A stretch of DNA of 51,474 bases from Chrysochromulina tobinii (GCA_001275005.1 JWZX01003106.1:1-51474); one strand, 5' to 3'. Shown: positions 18,271 through 29,246, counted from the first letter of the stretch. The notes: a model not told the origin generated them from the sequence alone. Made by a program: numbers and translations.

Positions 18271-19250
18271 ATGGAGAGGTCAAATCCCATGGCACGGGCT
18301 TTATCGAAACCAGCAGGCGCGACCTCACGGGCCCGCGTTTCCTTCGGCGAGACCTACCTTGAAGAGACCATCGATGCCGTCTTCAAGGCGGACTCGAGGG
18401 CAGCCGGGCTGGCCATGTTGCGCCCTTATATCGACGCGAACATGTCCAAACCGAGCGCCGACGCCTTTCAGGAGTCCTGCGGGAAACTCTTCGTGCTCTC
18501 GCGTGTGCACACCTCGATGGCGCCAGAGGTCTCGTTCGCCAAGGTGCAAGAGATCACCGATGCCCTCAGCCGCGCGTGCTCCATGGCTAATAACACCGGT
18601 GCGCCGCTCGTCGATGGCCTCAAGCGCTTCGTCGAACAACGGATCCTTCCGAATGGCGCGCTTGATCTGATCACCGAGCAAGGCTTCAGGCTGCCCGCCG
18701 ACGAGGTTGGGGCGCTAATTGGGATCGGTACCGTTGGCCGCACGACGCCCAGCGTCGGCAGGTGATGAGCATCTTGCGCAAGACCTTGGAAGCGGTCGCG
18801 GAGCTACGTACCACATCAGATGCTGCGGTGAGGGGCAGCGAGAGCATAGAGGAGGCTCGGATCCTCCTGAACAACTCGCACGAGCGTCTGATCCGGACCG
18901 TAGAGAGAGTGCTCGACGAGCATGCGACGCGTGCGGACCCAACGCTCGTACTGGGCCATACACTTTTTGTCGCGGTGTCGCGCGTCGCACAGGCGCAAGA
19001 GCAGGAGAACGTCCACCGCCTGCAGAGTAGGAGCTGGCCATCCTTCGACTCTAGAGTCCAGACGTTGTTCGCAGACGCGGAGGCGAGGGAAAAATCGGCG
19101 GTGAAGGCGGAGGCAAAGGCGAAGGTGAAGGTGGCAGAGGAAGTGGCGATGGCGACGGCTGCGGCTGCGGCTGCGGCTGCGGCTGCGACTGCCAAGGAGG
19201 CGGCCAAGGAGGAGGCGGAAGAGGCGAAGAGGAAGCGCTGCAAAGCATGA
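18271..19250 (+). CDS. Helical hypothetical protein with Ala/Lys/Glu-rich tail
   Basis: Two frames appear to form one gene: 18271-18705 (MERSNPMARALSKPAGATS…GFRLPADE) and 18762-19250 (VMSILRKTLEAVAELRTTSD…). A 56-nt GT-AG intron (GAG|GTTGGG … CGGCAG|GTGATG) joins them in phase 0, giving 307 residues. A frameshift is the alternative. The product is mostly helical (YLEETIDAVFKADSRAAGLA, LERLIRTVERVLDEHA-like segment) and ends in an Ala/Lys/Glu coiled coil (KVAEEVAMATAAAAAAAAAA) encoded partly by GCTGCG repeats. No family is recognised. A small frame about 19345-19398 (EAAVAKEAETQYLC, after a GCGCAG) resembles an alternative last exon. Confidence 0.5.
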
Positions 19251-20181
19251 ACAGGTACCACCGATCTGCTCCCCTCGCTTGCCTCACTCCTATCCTCACC
19301 TCAAGCCCACCAAGAAGCCCACACAATTTCACTCCCACTGCATGCGCAGGCCGAGGCGGCGGTGGCGAAGGAGGCGGAGACTCAGTACTTGTGTTGACCG
19401 AGGGCAGCCGAGCCGTCCTTTGAAACAGAGTGTGTTGAGCGCCGTGTGGCCGCAACAAACTGATTGACTGACTGATGATACTTTTCGGCAGCGCCGCCGT
19501 CCGTACCGGCGAACCCCGGTGTCTTCAACCGTTACAGTACTTTCTTCAAAAACACCGGGGGACCCGGTCGACTCGGCGAGGTGGCCGCGCGTCCCACCGC
19601 AGCTTCCTCACGCACCACGTTGCCAACATCTCCACCGCCATCCAAGCCGCCGACGCCCAAACCGTCCTCAACGCCGCCAGTGCGCGCATGCTCCGCGTCT
19701 CATTTGGGGTCATGTAAGGTGTGTGTATTCTGAGCGGGCAGTAACAGTGCCGTTCTAGCACCGGTTGTCGCGTCTGTCGTGTCAACGTTCACAGCGACAC
19801 ACGAGACAGACACGTGAACCACATGAACCACACAAACCGAACCATCTCAATAAACCAACCCCACCCACCAACTCACGCGCCAGACCACACACGAACCCAT
19901 GACTCCACCCGGTATGGCCTCTCGCGGTCGCAACTAGAATACTTCTCGCCGCACCCGCCATGAGCTTCAAGCTCACCATGGGCATGTCGCCCTTCTAAAC
20001 CGCCCCCGTGCTTTTACCCGCCACATGGTGATAATGTGTGAATGTGAATGTGAATGTGTGTCCGTGTGTGATTTAAAACAGGACCACACAATACAGCGGC
20101 GCTCATGTCTGTGTGACTTCTGACACAAGGTTGTCGCGTCCGACGTGTTAACGTTCACACGTGGGTTTAGATGGCCGCACG
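19251..20181. other. Intergenic with duplicated promoter-like modules
   Basis: No gene is supported beyond a possible alternative last exon near 19345. It contains the duplicated module GGTTGTCGCGTC…AACGTTCACA (19762-19791 and 20128-20157), TAAAACAGGACCACAC (20074) and a GTGAAT microsatellite (about 20035-20062). A 12-codon frame at 19960 (MSFKLTMGMSPF) is too short to judge. Confidence 0.45.
20128..20157 (+). promoter_or_regulatory. Duplicated 30-bp module upstream of the dehydratase
   Basis: GGTTGTCGCGTCCGACGTGT then TAACGTTCACA, ending about 25 bp before the ATG. A near copy (about 27/30) lies at 19762-19791. The position suggests a promoter or 5' UTR element, and the upstream copy suggests a local duplication. 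Function is inferred. Confidence 0.35.
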
Positions 20182-22080
20182 ATGGCGAGATTAATCAACG
20201 GCCTCGTCGGCCACCAGCCGGTCGCTGCACGACGCCTCTCCCGCTTCCCATGGACCAATTTTGCGACCCGCGCCCTCGCCACCGGCCCAAAGCACCCGCT
20301 CGAGCGCTCTGATATTGTACCCGCCACGCAGCCACTCAAGAAGCGCTCCTTTGAGATTACCGGCGACCCAAAGGTGCCTGATGGCGCACCGGGCTCCTTT
20401 GTTAAGATGACGTGCTCGCGGAGCAACTTCCGCGCCGTCGGTTGGAGCGATGCAGACTTTCGCAAGCCCGTCATCACCGTGGGCGTGCCGTACACCAATG
20501 TGATGCCATGCAACAACAAGTTCATGGATCTCGCAAACGCGGTGTGCGAGGCCATCGAGGCCGAGGGCGGCAAGGCGATGCTCGCGACGACGCCCATCAT
20601 CTCGGACGGGCAGACGCAGGGCACCCTTGGCATGCGCTACTCACTAGTGAGCCGCGAGTACATCGCCGATTGCATCGAGATTATGCACGAGGGCTATGCG
20701 GCTGACGCGATGATCTGCCTGGCGGGCTGTGACAAGTCGGTGCCCGCGGCGCTGATGCCGCTCGCGCGGCTGGACATTGTGGGGCTCACACTCTTCGGTG
20801 GGCCCGCCCTGCCAGGCAAGTGCGCCACGCTCAAAGGGCGCTCCAAGGGCAAGCAACTCGATCCGGGCTCAGTGATGGAGGGCATAGGCGCGTACGGCGC
20901 GGGCTTGATCGACGACGAGGAGCTGTACAAGCTCGAGTGCCACTCGCTGCCGGGCTCGGGCACATGCTCGGCGATGTTTACGGCGTGCACGATGGCCACC
21001 GTCATCGAGGCGCTCGGCATGTGTGTGCCGATGACTTGCTCGCCCGCCGCCGTCACCGAGAAGAACGAGATCAACCCGGTGAAGTTGGCCGACGTGCGTG
21101 CGAGTGTCAAGGCACTCTTTGCGCTCATGCGCGGCGAGGTGACTGCACGCTCGATCCTGACGCGCAAGGCGTTCGAGAACGCGGTCGCCATCGTATACGC
21201 CCTCGGTGGCTCCACGAACGCTGTGCTCCACGTCCTTGCTCTCGCGTGGGAAGCTGGCGTACCGTTCACGATTGAGGACTTTGACGCCATCGGGAAGCGC
21301 GTGCCCTTGATCGGCAACCTGTCGCCGCATGGGCCGCACCACATGGTGGATCTGCATGCCATGGGCGGTGTGCCGCGCGTCTTCCAAATCCTGCTCGACG
21401 CCGGGCTGGTCCATGGAGACGCCCTGACGGTGACGGGCAAGACGTGGGCGCAGAACCTCAAGGAGCTTGCTCTGCCGCCACTGCCAGCAGGCCAGACGGT
21501 GGTGATGCCGCTGAGCGCGCCGCTCTCGGCTGCTGGCAAGCACATCATCGTTCTCAAGGGGAGCCTCGCGCCACCGTCCGCGGTCATGAAGCTGAGCGGC
21601 AAGAGCCTCGCCACGTTTGAGGGTCCTGCCGTATGCTTCGACTCCGAGATGGACGCGTTCACAGCGATCATGGCGGGAAAGATCGTCAAAGGACATTGTT
21701 TGGTCATCAGGTACGAGGGGCCCAAGGGGGCGCCCGGGATGCCCGAGATGCTCTCACCAGGCGCCGCCCTCGTCGGTCAGGGCCTCGGCCCTCACGTGGC
21801 GCTTGTCACCGACGGCCGCTTCTCGGGGGCTTCGCATGGCATCATGATCGGGCACGTGACGCCAGAGGCGCGCGACGGCGGCCCCCTTGCGGTTGTGCGC
21901 GACGGCGACATTGTGCGCATTGACACCAAGGCGCAGACGCTTGATCTCGCGATCTCGACCGAGGAGATCGCCGCGCGCCTGAAGGCGTGGAGCCCGCCGC
22001 CCGAGAAGGCCACCAAGGGAACGCTCGCCAAGTACACCAAGCTCGTGCAGTCCGCTCACCTCGGCGCGTACTGTGCATAA
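20182..22080 (+). CDS. ILVD: Dihydroxy-acid dehydratase
   Basis: 632 residues, single exon. Converts 2,3-dihydroxy-isovalerate and -methylvalerate to the 2-oxo acids in valine, leucine and isoleucine biosynthesis, using an Fe-S cluster in the organelle. Seen: an N-terminal basic leader ([20 protein letters not shown] … FATRALATG) of organelle-targeting type; cluster and active-site Cys in [29 protein letters not shown] and [41 protein letters not shown]; and the C-terminal signature [18 protein letters not shown]. Length fits the ILVD/EDD family plus leader; the context [13 protein letters not shown] and branched-chain-type motifs favour DHAD over phosphogluconate dehydratase. The ATG at 20182 is the first in frame; an upstream GTG is unlikely in a eukaryote. 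Confidence 0.93.
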   Translation: MARLINGLVGHQPVAARRLSRFPWTNFATRALATGPKHPLERSDIVPATQPLKKRSFEITGDPKVPDGAPGSFVKMTCSRSNFRAVGWSDADFRKPVITVGVPYTNVMPCNNKFMDLANAVCEAIEAEGGKAMLATTPIISDGQTQGTLGMRYSLVSREYIADCIEIMHEGYAADAMICLAGCDKSVPAALMPLARLDIVGLTLFGGPALPGKCATLKGRSKGKQLDPGSVMEGIGAYGAGLIDDEELYKLECHSLPGSGTCSAMFTACTMATVIEALGMCVPMTCSPAAVTEKNEINPVKLADVRASVKALFALMRGEVTARSILTRKAFENAVAIVYALGGSTNAVLHVLALAWEAGVPFTIEDFDAIGKRVPLIGNLSPHGPHHMVDLHAMGGVPRVFQILLDAGLVHGDALTVTGKTWAQNLKELALPPLPAGQTVVMPLSAPLSAAGKHIIVLKGSLAPPSAVMKLSGKSLATFEGPAVCFDSEMDAFTAIMAGKIVKGHCLVIRYEGPKGAPGMPEMLSPGAALVGQGLGPHVALVTDGRFSGASHGIMIGHVTPEARDGGPLAVVRDGDIVRIDTKAQTLDLAISTEEIAARLKAWSPPPEKATKGTLAKYTKLVQSAHLGAYCA

Positions 22081-22353
22081 GCTGAGCTGGGCAGATGCGA
22101 TCTCGTAGCGATCTCGATGCTCATCGTCTCTCGAGTCTCGAGGGATGGTTAGCCTCGCACGCGGGGCTGCTCATTGTGCTTAGTGAGCCGAGCGGAGCGG
22201 TAGACCAGAGAGAGGGACAGATGAGACGGAGTCAGAGATAGAGTTAGAGACGAGACCTCAGATAGTTATAAAGGGTTCAGCTACAGTAAACTAACAGTAT
22301 ACGATACTTCAAACGTCCAAAATCGGCCAAAATCGGCCTCAACACGAGACGTC
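22081..22353. other. 3' intergenic of convergent genes
   Basis: 273 bp between the stop codons of the dehydratase (plus) and the kinesin (minus). Contains GA-rich sequence (22195-22260) and AT-rich TTATAAAG and GTAAACTAAC patches. No gene is visible. Confidence 0.4.
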
Positions 22354-23991
22354 TCAACGCGGCACCACGTCGGGTCGCGCCCGTCCCGGCATCCTCGGGC
22401 GCGCGACGGCATGTACGGCTGAGCCCGCCGGGGGGCGAGCCTGGGGTACTGGCCCTCCATCTCCAATGCCACTGACGAGCGCTGCCGGCTTGTAGCTCTG
22501 TGTGAAGAGAGGATTCTCCTTGGTAGGTGCGGGCTCCATGCCTATCACGGCGTCCGTGGCATGACGGGCCATCATGGTTGGGTCCGCCTTGCGCCCATCG
22601 CGGCTGAGCAGCCGGAGTCGCTTGAGCTCGCGCTCCTGGTTCTGGAGCAGCTCGTCCTTCTTGCGGCACTCCATCATGTTCTGCGCGAGCGCCATGGCAA
22701 GCCCATCCTCCTTACCGCTCGCCATCATCGTCTTCACGTCCGCGAGCCATATTTGGTATTCCTGCTCGCTCGCGCGCGCCTGCACGAGCTCCATCGTGAG
22801 CGTCTCCAGGCGCGAGCGCATCAGCTGCCCTTCCTCGTCGATGCAACCGAGCTTTGCCGCGAGTGCAGCGAAATTCTCCTCGATCGCGCGCGCCGTCTTG
22901 AGCTCGATCGCTTGCTCGTCGATGTGGGACTGCATGGTCTCACGCACCTCGCGGCTCACCGCCACCTCCCTCTCCATCGTTGCGATACGCCCCTCTGCCT
23001 TGGCCGCTCGCTCCCCCAGCCTCGCCATCTCGCTCGCGTGCTCCTTGAGCATCACTTCGTGCAACAATTGCATGCGTAGCTCCCTTGCCACCGTGTCCGC
23101 AGTGATCGCCACGGCGCTGTGGGCGCCGGCGCCGCCATGGCTCGTGCCCCCCTCGGCGGGCCCGCCCTTGGCGACCAGGTCCTTGGCATGCATCTCGTGC
23201 TGCCGACGTGCCTGCTCCTTGATGGCGCCGATGAGCTGACTCATCTCAGAGAGCTGTGCCGCCTGCTCTGCAAGCGCCGCCTGCTGCTGCGCCTCGCGCG
23301 CCCGCTCGTCGCCCTTACCAGAGGTGATCTGCTCAATAGACGCCGCCTGGCACGAGACCACGGTCAGCAGCTGCGCATTACTCTTCCTGGACAGCTCGAG
23401 CTCCTCCTTGAGCTCCGCCACGCTGCACAGCAGTGCCACCGTCGAGGCCCGAGCAGGCGAGGAAGGTGCCACCTCGCCGTGGGCGAGGAGCGGCGGCGGC
23501 GGCGGCTGAGGTTGCCCGATGACGGGCAGGGGGCGGCCCTCCTTGCTTGCCCAGCGCCCTTGCTCACGGTGCAGCAAGCGGTGCCCGGCACAGCGCTCGA
23601 GTACGACGAGCCCACCCAGCAACCTCTCTATCCACGCAAGCTCCGCACTGCCCGAGCCGTCACCCTCGCGTGCCACGGCATCGTCCGCCGCTGCCGCCCT
23701 TGGCGCCGCAACGGCTGCCAGCGAGAGCTTGCGCCCCCTCAGTTGCTGACGCGCGCCGGCGACGCCGCCGCTGTCGCCGCTGGAGGCGGGCGGCGAGGCG
23801 AGGCCGTCAGGGAGCAGATAGGGCGCTAGCGAGCCGCTGCTCGTCGCGGCCTTCCAGGCATCCGAGCCCGAGCTGCGATCGGCGCCACGCGCGGCGCTGC
23901 TGGTGCCGCCCCCGGCCGCCCGTGGCCCGCACAACGCGCCGGCTGCGGCAACCACCCGGCCGCCACGGTCGGCGTCGTCGGCGTCGTCGAT

Positions 23992-24024
<33 letters not shown>

Positions 24025-25336
24025 CTCGGCAAAGACTGAGAGCTGCACCTCGTCCTCAATCTCCGCCGCGAGATTCGCCGCCTCCTCATAACGCGCGAGC
24101 CGCTGCGAGCGCCGACGCTCCGACTCGGCGAAGGGCGGCGGGCTGCGCAGCTGCTCGGCCTCCGTACGCAACGCACCGCTGAGGCCTATGCCCACGTCGC
24201 GCAAGCCCGCGCCCACCACGGCGCCTGCGCGTGCCAGGCGATGCAGCTCGCGGAGGCGCCGACGAGACGCGATGCGCATCGCCTCAAGATCCTCGCATGC
24301 CTCGCGCACGTCCTCCTCGGTTCCAGTGCCGCCGCCGTCGCCACCCGCCGCCGTCGGCACCATGGCGAGCATGGCACCCAAATGGTTACCGGCACTCGCG
24401 CCCGCCATCATCTGCGCCCGCTCGGATACCAGCCGCGCCTGCAGCTGCCCGTGCAGCTGGACGCACGCCTTCCGGTAGTCTCTCCCCTTTTCGAGTTGCG
24501 TGCGCAGCGAGCACAGACGAAGCACCATCTGACGCGCCACGTGGAGGGTCGAGGCTTCGTGTGAGCCCAGGCTGCCGAGCGCGCGCTTGCCGTCAGCGGA
24601 GCTCAGGTCGATGGTCGCGCTCAGATCGACGAAGCTCACGAGCTCGGCGCGCAGCTCTGCGGCCGCGACACCGCTGCCGCTTGCCATCGAGGTTAGCTGC
24701 GAGGTCGCCTCGCCCAGCGTCTCGAGCACGAGCGTCGTGTAGCGCACCACGCCACTCCACCGCTCCTCGGACGTGCGGATCTCGGACTCGAGATTCTGAA
24801 GCTCGTCCACGGTGACGGCGCGCTGCTGCCACGCCACGTTCGCCCTCCAGAGGAGCTCCATCCAACGGCCGTGTGTGTGCACGTTCGTGCTGAGTTGGGC
24901 GCGCCGCTGCGCGTGATGTGCGGCCACTTGTTCGCGCAGCGCCCGCTCGCGTCCCAAGAGCGCCGCGCACGCCGCCTCGCGTTCTTCAAATGAATTCTGG
25001 AGCTTCTGCTCATAAAGCTCAATCTGCGAGCGGTACGCCGCGAGCTCCTCGCGGTCGTCCTCGCTCTGCTCGCTCGCGCCAAGCCGGGCGGAGAGCTTGC
25101 GCCGCAGCTCGTTGACCTCCTGACGCAGCCTGCCCACCTCACTCACGTGCTCGTTCTTGACCGCGCGGAGCTGAATGGCCTTGGCCCGATCCGCGTATTG
25201 AAGCGTAGTCATGCTCTCCTCGAGATGCGCCTCCGCAGGCGAGATGCATGCGATCATCACCGTGAGCGAGTTGCCGCCGAGCGACTCCTGCAGCACGCGC
25301 GTGAGCTTCGAGTTGCGGTACGGTACGAAAGTGCGC

Positions 25337-25377
<41 letters not shown>

Positions 25378-26634
25378 AGCTCCCTTGCCCTTAGCTTTGG
25401 CTTGCTCTGCGAGCGCCAAGATGACTTGGCCGAGGGCCGAGAGGCTCTGGGCGATTGGGAGCGGCAAGTCAGGCGGCAAGTCAGGCGGCAAGACATACGA
25501 GGGCACATCAGAGGGTAAGCACGGGCAGCACCTGGTTGATTTGAATACCCTCCTTTAGCCGTTGGCCCTCGGCGCCCGTCTTGGCGGCACGCTCGGAGCC
25601 AGCGAGGTCGACCAGGTTGATCTTGGCGGACACCTCGAGCTTGCGCGCCTCGCCGCCGCCATCGCCTATTCCGCTGCGGCCGCCGCCATTGCTCCCGTCG
25701 ACTGCGCAGCCGGTGCCGTCCTCCGGTCCGCCGCCGCACTGCACCGGGGGGACCAAACGCTGCTGCCGGATGTGCAGCGTCATGATGGCGTGCGAGCGGC
25801 TCGATCGCGCGTTCATCTGGGTCTCGCCCGTGACGCGCCGCGCGCCGCCATCGGCGGCCAGCTTCATCAGGTCTGCGCGCGCGCGCACAGGCACCTCCGT
25901 CAGCCCCTTGACGTGAACCCCAAGCTGCGGATGCTCCTTGATCTCGAGTGCTCGGGAAGCAGCGGCGGTCGGCACGAGGAGGTCGACGCACATCTCGTTG
26001 TAGATCTCGAGGTAGCTCACCTGCCATCCGGCGCCATCACACCATCAGTAGTTGCAATCACAGTATCAATCAGGCGCAATCACAGTGCCCGTCTCGTGGA
26101 AAGTCTCACCGTGAGCAGGAACTTGGTGTCGGGCGTCTGCTCGAGCATCTGATCAACCAGGAAGAAGAGCTCGTCGCCCAGCTGCGGCACGATGCCCAGC
26201 GCTCCGCCGCCGACGCTCTCGCCGCCCGACATGGTGAAGGTTTTGCCGCTCCCTGTCTGGCCGTATGCGAAGATGGTGCCATTGAAGCCTTCGAGCGCCT
26301 TGCGCAGGATGGGAGCGCCCAGATCGGCATAGATCTGCGTTTGCGAGGCCGAGCCATCGTAGACGGAGTCGAAGTGGTAGCGCTGCTCGCCCTTCTCGCC
26401 GGGCGAAATGACGATTGAGGTTGGCGTGAACGTCATCGCCACCTCGCCCTCAGCCTTCCCGAGAGGACGGGCACGCACTGCGACGGTGACCGAGTCGGTG
26501 CTCCGGACGGGGGTTGAGTCCATGAATCTTGCCACGACGGTAGCAGCGACAGTAGGCGAGCGCGCGCTGGTTACACGTTTGACCGGCACCGTCGTGGGCG
26601 GCGATCCTCGCGCACTTGCCGGGCGCCCCAACAT
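22354..26634 (-). CDS. N-terminal motor kinesin with Gly-expanded loop 12, three exons
   Basis: Exons 26634-26110, 26020-25532 and 25446-22354 join in phase 0 to 1368 residues. The motor domain (about 45-435) has FAYGQTGSGKTFTM (P-loop, about 123), VSYLEIYNEMCVDLL at the first junction, NARSSRSHAIMTLHI (switch I), NLVDLAGSE (switch II), INQSLSALGQVILAL across the second junction, VPYRNSKLTRVLQESLGGN and YADRAKAI. Between ILAL and VPYR is a Lys-containing insert ending in 13 Gly, at the position of the kinesin-3 K-loop. After the motor come several coiled coils (EVGRLRQEVNELRRKL; MARLGERAAKAEGRIATMER) and an 11-Asp run. No FHA or PH domain is seen; the subfamily is undetermined. The start ATG at 26634 is in frame. 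Confidence 0.9.
25447..25531 (-). other. Kinesin intron 2
   Basis: 85-nt GT-AG intron splitting INQ/SLSALG, a site fixed by the conserved motor sequence. Contains a twofold GCCGCCTGACTT tandem unit (CTGAC branch-like). Its 3' end CTCCCAATCGCCCAG resembles the 3' end of the intron at 8081-8162 (CTCCCCCAATCGCGTGCAG). Confidence 0.85.
26021..26109 (-). other. Kinesin intron 1
   Basis: 89-nt GT-AG intron between LLT and VSYLEIYNE, fixed by the conserved motor sequence. Donor ACG|GTGAGA and first exon bases after the acceptor GTGAGC repeat GGTGAG. The interior repeats ACTGTGATTGC twice and ends CTGATGGTGTGATGGCGCCG then GATGGCAG, i.e. the same TGATKGC units seen in other introns here. Confidence 0.85.
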
Positions 26635-27498
26635 ACTTGTAGATTACTGCAGTAGATTACAGCGTTGCCTGATCAGGCCTGATGAGGAATTCTTCAAGTA
26701 CATGTACTGTATCCGGATACGGCGTTGAAAGTGTGAAGCGTCAGTACAGCGGCGCGAACAACCGCGACCCGTGGGGCGCGTTTACATGAGATTTTTTGGC
26801 TTTCGCCCGGGACGCGCGCGGGGTCGGCGGCGGACGCGGCGCGGCGCGCCACGCCGGCGCCATCGTGGCGCCCGCTGCGGCGAGCTTCGGCGAGCGACAT
26901 GAGGCGCAGGTGGCAAGGGCAGGTGGTGGGTGAAGAGGCGCCATAGACGGTGCGGTCGGTGCACCCCTCGATGCGCGCGTCGGTGTGCCACGCGCGTGTC
27001 AACACAGTCACACAGGGACGAGCGTCGAGACACGACAGTCATACACAGGTGGGACGAGCCTGCTCCGCGAGCGTCGAGTCTGCGGCACTGAGTCTCGAGA
27101 CGACGAGATACAGATAGGCCGACTGCGCGAGAGGCGTCGAGACTGTCGACTGTGGAACGCTGAATGTGAACTGTCTCGCCAACGCATCGCTTAATATCAC
27201 AGTCGCGTAACGAAACACACAGAAGAAAAATATGTTTCGAGTGTTCGACGGAGTCGATCTGCGTTCGCCCTCACCCATCCCTGAGCCGGCAAGATCAGCC
27301 GCGGAGCACCGTCAGCCAGCCTTTTTCCGGCTTCACCTTGAGGCGGCCTTCACACCCCACTTCTTTCTACCAGGGCAGAGACCATCGCGTGGCCTCATCC
27401 AGCGCAGTCCTTCGCCTGATCTAAGCTTCATCATCATTGACGTGGGCGCACAGCTCGCTCGCTGCTTGCTCGCTCGCTGAAAACGCCTGTGACTCAGC
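26635..27498. other. Intergenic, kinesin promoter side
   Basis: No gene is supported. The kinesin-proximal end carries GTACATGTAC (26698-26707) and TATCCGGATA (26710-26719), two palindromes also seen near other start codons. On the minus strand 27425-27485 reads FSASEQAASELCAHVNDDEA, which might be a spliced last exon of the Cys/Pro-repeat gene. Confidence 0.4.
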
Positions 27499-29246
27499 TC
27501 AGGCAAGGACGTCCTCGCCTCGCCCCGTGGCCGGCGACTTCGGTGAGAATGGATTGAAGAAGGAGGCCAATCTGTTCGAGATTTCGGAGGAGACGTCGGC
27601 TGCAGATTGGGTTTCGGGGAGGGGCAGACCGGTAGGAGGCGAACTCTTGATTTCGGTGAGTTCAATAGAGCCTTCAGGTGCAATTGCGGGTGCGCCTTCT
27701 TCGGAGGTCGGCGACGAAGGCGGGATGGAACCAGGCGCGTCGTCCTTTGGCTTAACGTCGAGATTGGAACCCGTGAGTACGCCCGCCATCTCGATATCGA
27801 CAGACGAGGAGATGACCGTGCCCTTGCTTTCCTTGTCAGCGGAGGGTGTCTCTTTCTTAATGCTCTTTGCTGGCAAAGGTGGTTTGGGAGCATTGCCTTT
27901 CCTGCCGTACTTGACATAGTAGAATATGCACGATGCCAGGAGTACGACTGAGCCCAGTACGACTCCGATCGCGATCGCGCCGCCCGTCGAAAGCCCTGCG
28001 GCTGCGACGATCGCCGAAAAGATCGTAGTGGGAAGCGGAGGGGGCGGAGGAGGGGGGGGAGGGGGGGAGGCGCCGAGGGGGGCGCCGCCTGGATCCTGAC
28101 AGTCGCGGGTGCTTGAGCAATGCTGGCGATGGGAACGCCGAGGGCATTGGAAAGGGTCTGAGCGCTAGTCGTGATCGCTGTAAGTGTGTTGAAGACGGCG
28201 GCAGCGTTTGGAGGGTCGATGATCTGACTTGTCACACGCACTGACGCTGACTCGACCCTGAGCCGGATCATCGCGGCGGTGACGCCTTGGCGTACCATCG
28301 TGCGCGCGAGGGCAGCCTTGAAGCCCTCCTGGTCGAAAGTGTCGATCGTTCCTGGCACCACCGCCGTGAAGGTAATGATGTTAAGGATGGGGGCCGAAGT
28401 GGTCGACGGCCGAAAGGGCGGAAGGGGCGGAGGCGGCGGCGGCGTTGCGCCGCATTGGGCCTCGAAGACGTCGATGAGGCACGTGAGCGGCGGCGGCGAG
28501 GGCGGCGTGCAGAGCATGCCGATGCACTCCACGAGATCGTCGTCGGGGAGCGGGCCGCACATGCCGTCGATGCCGCAGCCCGCATCCGCCGGCGGGGGTG
28601 AGGGCGGCGTGCAGAGCATGCCGATGCACTCCACGAGATCGTCGTCGGGGAGCGGGCCGCACATGCCGTCGATGCCGCAGCCCGCATCCGCCGGCGGGGG
28701 TGAGGGCGGCGCGCACAGAATGTCGTTGCATGGAGCGATCTCGTCGGGGAGCGGGCCGCACAGGGCGTCGATGCCGCAGCCCACTGGTGCCGGCGGGGGG
28801 TTGGCCAGCGCGCACAGAATGTCGTTGCACGCCGGCGGAGGGGGCGGCGCGCACAGAATGTCGTTGCACGCCGGCGGAGGGGGCGGCGCGCACAGAATGC
28901 CGATGCACGCTGGCGGAGGGGGCGGCCCACACAGACCGTCGAGGGGGTTGCACGCCGGCGGCGGCGGGGGCGAGGGGGGGCAGAGGTCGTCGCACGTATC
29001 CTCGATTGCGGGGGGGGTCGCGCAGAGCTCGTCGCACGTATCCTCGATTGCGGGGGGGGTCGCGCAGAGCTCACCGCACTGCTCCTCGGCAGGTTCCGGG
29101 GAGCACAGGTCGAGCTCGGTGTTGTTGACAGCGCAGGTGATGTTCGCGAACGAGTCGGTCGCATTCTGCGTCGCATTCTGCGTGTGTGCGGGTGCGAGGA
29201 TCGCCGAGAGGCAGGCGAGCTGGAGGAGCCGCGCTGGGGTTGGCAT
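27499..29246 (-). CDS. Cys/Pro-repeat surface protein with a homopolymer frameshift
   Basis: Starts at 29246 with a signal peptide (MPTPARLLQLACLSAILAPA) and Asn-rich glycosylation sites (NATQNATDSFANITC). About 220 residues of Cys/Pro repeats follow: CDELCATPPAIEDT units (42 bp), ACNDILCAPPPPP units (42 bp) and three 34-residue units with CGIDGMCGPLPDDDLVECIG (102 bp period). A conserved-looking domain (FTAVVPGTIDTFDQEGFKAA … VRVTSQI … ALGVPIASIAQ) comes next. In the C-run at 28040-28075 the frame is lost: downstream, a different frame holds a clear transmembrane helix (GGAIAIGVVLGSVVLLASCI) and a Lys/Ser/Glu-rich tail to the stop at 27499. A one-base error, a true mutation or a missed intron could explain this. 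Type I cell-surface or wall protein inferred. Confidence 0.62.
28498..28806 (-). repeat. 102-bp coding tandem repeat
   Basis: Three units starting about 28501, 28603 and 28705. The first two are essentially identical, the third diverges. Each encodes 34 residues with a C-G-I-D-G-M-C-G-P-L-P core. Exact copies imply recent expansion inside the Cys/Pro-repeat gene. Shorter 42-bp units flank it at 28820-28930 and 28980-29070. Confidence 0.9.

Noticed and set aside
20694-21725. 343-residue minus-strand frame inside dihydroxy-acid dehydratase
   Set aside because: Antisense shadow of a strongly conserved enzyme in high-GC sequence.
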